Positions 6,279 to 8,522 of a stretch of DNA of 8,522 bases are shown here, one piece after another. The notes beneath the pieces are model-generated. The model did no database searches. It worked only from the letters and a program-made list of their open reading frames with translations, and had not been told where the DNA came from. This DNA comes from Caldilineaceae bacterium (GTDB lineage: Bacteria; Chloroflexota; Anaerolineae; Caldilineales; Caldilineaceae): contig JAPPKT010000310.1 in NCBI GenBank assembly GCA_028819675.1, forward strand, positions 1-8,522, given 5' to 3'. Position 1 is the stretch's first letter. Each line of letters opens with the position of its first letter. Both the position numbers and the translations under genes were made by a program.

Positions 6279-6701
6279 ATGTCCGCACAGATTCCCGATA
6301 CACACATTGACCTGCTGACCGGCCCCGTTTTCGCCGTCCTGACGACCGTCTCCGCCTCCGGCGCGCCGGAAAACACGATCGTCTGGTGCTCGTGGGACGG
6401 CACGCACGTCCTCGTCAATACGGCCGAAGGGCGCCGCAAACCGCAAAACGTTCGCGCCAATCCCAAAGTGGCCCTGACGGCCTTGGACCCGGAAGACGCA
6501 TACCGCTGGATCGATGTGCGCGGTATCGTCGAGGAGATCGTGCCCGACCCGGACTACGCCAACATCAATGCCCATACCAAGGTCTACGCGGGAGCCGACG
6601 AATACTACGGCAGCGTCATGCCTGCCTCTATGAAAGGGACGGAGGAGCGGGTAATCTTCAAGATCAAGCCGCAGCGGGTTGTGACTTTCCCGCCCACTTA
6701 A
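6279..6701 (+). CDS. Pyridoxamine 5'-phosphate oxidase-like split-barrel protein, probably F420- or FMN-dependent
   Basis: The protein has 140 residues and the FMN/F420-binding split beta-barrel fold of the PPOX family. The N-terminal helix and strand (about 10-24, [19 protein letters not shown]) are typical, with the small residues and turn before strand 2. [19 protein letters not shown] at 48-66 is the cofactor-phosphate-binding segment, with Lys54, Asn57 and Arg59. VRGIVEEI at about 80-87 and the C-terminal [13 protein letters not shown] (126-137) complete the barrel. Proteins of this length are often annotated 'PPOX class F420-dependent oxidoreductase'; they reduce or bind flavin- or deazaflavin-related substrates in the cytoplasm. 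The start is supported by GAGGAG (6268-6273) five bases upstream. Which cofactor it uses cannot be decided from sequence alone, and no F420 biosynthesis gene is in the window. It is the last gene of the plus-strand run. Confidence 0.9.
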   Translation: MSAQIPDTHIDLLTGPVFAVLTTVSASGAPENTIVWCSWDGTHVLVNTAEGRRKPQNVRANPKVALTALDPEDAYRWIDVRGIVEEIVPDPDYANINAHTKVYAGADEYYGSVMPASMKGTEERVIFKIKPQRVVTFPPT

Positions 6702-6757
6702 CCTGCAGCGGCTGGGGGCCGGTTACGGCGGGTGTAATCCAATGTGGGGGTGAGCAA

Positions 6758-6778
6758 GGGCACCCACAAGGGGTGCCC
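6758..6778. terminator. Bidirectional hairpin between convergent genes, likely a dispersed palindromic repeat
   Basis: GGGCACCC (6758-6765) and GGGTGCCC (6771-6778) form a perfect 8-bp stem with an ACAAG loop. It lies between the convergent PPOX and GNAT genes and could end transcription from both sides, though neither side has a clear U-tract. The wider sequence (GCAAGGGCACCCACAAGGGG, then TGCCCCTACGGGC) resembles a high-copy palindrome family that I recall from Chloroflexota and other large genomes, but only one copy is in this window. On the minus strand its flank supplies the TAG stop codon of the GNAT gene (6779-6781). Confidence 0.55.
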
Positions 6779-7312
6779 CTACGGGCAGATGGAGGAGGCT
6801 GCGCAGCCTGTCAGGTCCAGGACCATGATCGCCATTTCGATCCCTCGCTCGGTCCGTGCGCCGGTCCGTCGAAAGCGGTGACGCAGATAGAACCGTTCGG
6901 CGTGGGCCGTTTCCAGGATGATCTGCCGGCAGCCCTCCTGACGCGCGATGCTGATGGAACGGTCCAGCAAGCGCACGCCAAATCCCTGATTCTGGCAGCC
7001 GGGAGCGACCGCCAGCGTCGTGATACACAGCACGCGTCCGTCCGGCCGGTGGCTCGCCTGCGGGTCCTCATCCAGTACAGGTTCGCGCAGTTCGGCCCAT
7101 TTCTCGGAAGTCAGATAGCCGGCTATGAAGGGGCGCCCGTCGTCGCGCTGCCCCTCCAGCACCGCGCAGCCCTGCGGGAATGTCAACAGGCGGCTGCGGA
7201 TGATATCCGGCTCCTCCTGCGCGCCGTACGCGCCGAAGATCTCCTGGTCCAGCGCCACGATGGCGGGCCAGTCCTCCAGCGCGGCTGGCCGCATCTTGTA
7301 ATGCTCGGTCAT
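6779..7312 (-). CDS. GNAT-family N-acetyltransferase
   Basis: The protein has 177 residues and is a GCN5-related N-acetyltransferase that moves an acetyl group from acetyl-CoA to an amine. The conserved core is clear: strand 4 ITTLAVAPGCQNQGFGVRLL with the acetyl-CoA pyrophosphate-binding Q-x-x-G-x-G at 107-112, helix 3 (DRSISIARQEGCRQ), strand 5 IILET at 131-135, then AERFYLRHRFRRTG (138-151) with Tyr142 as a possible general acid. The N-terminal part (MRPAALEDWPAIVALDQEIF) is the usual first strand and helix. The start at 7310-7312 has no good Shine-Dalgarno; an in-frame ATG six codons later (7294) is an alternative. The gene lies 36 bp downstream of the creatininase gene on the same strand and is probably coupled to it. 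The last residues (GCAASSICP) end at a TAG contributed by the palindromic repeat, so the C-terminus may have been changed when that element arrived. Confidence 0.9.
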   Translation of the reverse strand: MTEHYKMRPAALEDWPAIVALDQEIFGAYGAQEEPDIIRSRLLTFPQGCAVLEGQRDDGRPFIAGYLTSEKWAELREPVLDEDPQASHRPDGRVLCITTLAVAPGCQNQGFGVRLLDRSISIARQEGCRQIILETAHAERFYLRHRFRRTGARTERGIEMAIMVLDLTGCAASSICP

Positions 7313-7348
7313 GTCTGGTGAGAGTTGCCGCAGATCCCTAACCGGCCG

Positions 7349-8191
7349 CTATTGGGCGGGGCCATCGCTATCCGGTGAGATGTGGTCCTTGCGGGGATTG
7401 ATCGCGACGGTGCGGAATTCGCGAACCAGCTCGATCAGCCCTTCCACCGCGGCCTCTAGAAACTGCTCCCCTTTTTCACGTGTGGCAGCGGTGGCATCTC
7501 CCAGCACGCCGCTGTCGGTCAACGAGCTCCAGTAGGGCCACAGGTTGGCGACGGAGCCGTCCTCGCGTTTGCCCATCAGCAGATCGGTCTGGAAGCTCGG
7601 CGACAGCGGCGAACGCTCATCGACCGCCTTGTCCATCTGCACCAGCTCTTCGGCCAGCGCCAGATAGAGGGCAGTCTCGTACTCTCCGGCGTGGGAGGTG
7701 CCGCCAAAGTCCGAAGAGCGGATCGCATTCCCCTCCTGCCTGCCTTTACGCACGCCCCAGTGGTTGACCGATGCACACAGGGTCTTGCCTTCGGTTTCGA
7801 GCACGGTCAGACGGGCGGCCATCTCCACCGGCGCGGTGTTGCTGCCGTGCCCGTTCACTATCAGTATGCGCTTGAAGCCGTGGTGGGCGAGGCTGACGCA
7901 GACATCGCGCACGTAGTTGATAAAGGTGTCCCAGCGAATCGTGATCGTGCCGGGGAAATCCATGTGGTGGGGGCTGTACCCGTGGCTAACCGGCGGAATC
8001 AGCACGGCTTCATCCGGAATGCGCGCCACCGCCCGTTCGCAGATTCCCGTGCAGAGCCGCACGTCGGTATCGATGGGCAGGTGGTAGCCGTGATCCTCGT
8101 ACGTGGCAACCGGCAGCACCGCCACCTTGCCGGAGTAGGCCGCCTCGCGACAGGCAGACCAGGTCATCTCTGCATAGCGGTAGGTCGTCAT
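7349..8191 (-). CDS. Creatininase-family amidohydrolase
   Basis: The protein has 280 residues and is a creatininase-fold, metal-dependent hydrolase of amide bonds, probably oligomeric and cytoplasmic. The metal ligands visible are Glu32, His34 and Asp43 (ATYEDHGYHLPIDTDVR), His115 (IVNGHGSN) and the downstream HAGEYETA segment with Glu170. The family usually reads G-S-x-E-Q-H-G; here it is VATYEDHG. NGHGSN resembles the NGHGGN-type branch that contains formamide or deformylase-like enzymes rather than the NGHYEN of true creatininase, so creatinine is not necessarily the substrate. The start at ATG 8189-8191 is chosen because GAGGAG (8199-8204) lies seven bases upstream; an in-frame TTG two codons earlier is too close to it. 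The GNAT gene follows after 36 bp. Converging toward the COG3964 amidohydrolase locus, it may belong to the same degradation theme, but the genes are in separate transcripts. Confidence 0.92.
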   Translation of the reverse strand: MTTYRYAEMTWSACREAAYSGKVAVLPVATYEDHGYHLPIDTDVRLCTGICERAVARIPDEAVLIPPVSHGYSPHHMDFPGTITIRWDTFINYVRDVCVSLAHHGFKRILIVNGHGSNTAPVEMAARLTVLETEGKTLCASVNHWGVRKGRQEGNAIRSSDFGGTSHAGEYETALYLALAEELVQMDKAVDERSPLSPSFQTDLLMGKREDGSVANLWPYWSSLTDSGVLGDATAATREKGEQFLEAAVEGLIELVREFRTVAINPRKDHISPDSDGPAQ

Positions 8192-8198
8192 TCTCAAT

Positions 8199-8204
8199 CT
8201 CCTC
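8199..8204 (-). promoter_or_regulatory. Ribosome binding site that fixes the creatininase-family start
   Basis: GAGGAG on the minus strand stands seven bases before the ATG at 8191, an ideal spacing. The alternative TTG start at 8197 would leave one base and is rejected. Confidence 0.7.
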
Positions 8205-8522
8205 GTAACTACTGAGCCATGTTCTGTGTGTGTTCTATGTGATCTGTGTGCGGTCTGTCTGGGCGGAATGGACTGTCAGTATTTCTGTAGCGGGCTCGGG
8301 ATGGTCATAGCGGTGAACGTTGGGTATGTATGGGAGTTGCCCCGCCTGGCTTGCCTGCGCCGGCACATACTCTGAGTGTGCCAAGACGCGGGGTGGGGGG
8401 GTGGAAGCCCGGCCGCCGCGGGACGACAACTTCATATTACCCACACACTCTCTGCGGTGCGGACAGAAGGGGGGGCGTTGGGGGGGGGGGGCCCCCCCCC
8501 AAAGGGGGGGCCGAAATGGCCC
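8205..8522. other. Right-end region without a recognisable gene, ending in homopolymer runs
   Basis: Nothing here codes for a protein I can support; the one moderate minus-strand frame (8235-8444) is Arg/Pro/Ser-rich and has no family pattern. It contains the TG-rich repeats, a small inverted repeat (GGCACA 8362-8367 with TGTGCC 8377-8382), a G-rich patch at 8389-8403 that could form a quadruplex, and at the very end G12 (8480-8491), C9 (8492-8500) and CCCCCCC-AAA-GGGGGGG (8494-8510). The last 60 bases look like contig-end sequence error. Confidence 0.6.
8219..8262. repeat. TG-rich imperfect direct repeats upstream of the creatininase-family gene
   Basis: Four related units (GTTCTGTGTGT at 8221, GTTCTATGTG at 8232, ATCTGTGTGCG at 8242 and GTCTGTCTGG at 8253) recur every 10-11 bp, about one helical turn. 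They lie just upstream of the ribosome binding site, in promoter or leader DNA. They could be a repeated operator or just slippage-prone sequence. Confidence 0.4.

Noticed and set aside
6386..7321. 311-codon plus-strand frame spanning the PPOX gene, the hairpin and the GNAT gene
   Set aside because: It overlaps two well-supported genes in other frames, reads through the palindromic hairpin and has no domain pattern.
8235..8444. 69-codon minus-strand frame at the right end
   Set aside because: Low-complexity composition, no ribosome binding site or family pattern, and it overlaps TG-rich repeats and a G-rich patch.

Overview
The window looks like a piece of a moderately GC-rich bacterial chromosome or metagenomic contig. 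The style of the proteins (a YoaR-like peptidoglycan-binding N-terminus, an F420/PPOX-type split-barrel protein, a creatininase-family hydrolase and a stand-alone MNT nucleotidyltransferase) and a dispersed-looking GGGCACCC/GGGTGCCC palindrome would suit a Chloroflexota (Anaerolineae-like) organism. That placement is inference; nothing in the window fixes the taxon. No rRNA, tRNA, CRISPR array, transposase or phage gene was seen.

Layout. Positions 1-3442 are all on the minus strand: guaA (GMP synthase, 1844-3442) comes first in transcription order, then a likely terminator (1786-1805), a membrane-anchored protein with nine TPR repeats (604-1689), and the N-terminal part of a membrane-anchored, probably cell-wall-related protein that runs off the left edge (1-505). 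A 265-bp AT-richer divergent intergenic region (3443-3707) separates this block from a plus-strand run: an SDR oxidoreductase (3708-4505), a 171-bp leader, a COG3964-type metal-dependent amidohydrolase (4677-5906), a small MNT nucleotidyltransferase (5918-6229), a 16-codon remnant of its usual HEPN partner (6219-6269) and a PPOX-family split-barrel protein (6279-6701). From the right, a minus-strand pair converges on this run: a creatininase-family amidohydrolase (7349-8191) followed 36 bp later by a GNAT acetyltransferase (6779-7312). The two blocks meet at a strong palindromic hairpin (6758-6778), which can serve as a two-way terminator. The right end (8192-8522) has no convincing gene and finishes in long G and C runs that look like a poor-quality contig end.

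How it fits together. guaA is housekeeping. The SDR, the COG3964 amidohydrolase and the creatininase-family enzyme form a plausible small catabolic locus (a dehydrogenase plus two unrelated metal-dependent hydrolases of amide or ester bonds), with a possible flavin/F420 reductase and an N-acetyltransferase beside it. The substrate cannot be read from sequence. The most unusual point is the orphan MNT antitoxin-like gene: its HEPN toxin partner has been reduced to a start and a few codons, in the overlapping register expected for an MNT-HEPN operon. I do not see a clear previously undescribed multi-gene system; the findings are specific local anomalies.
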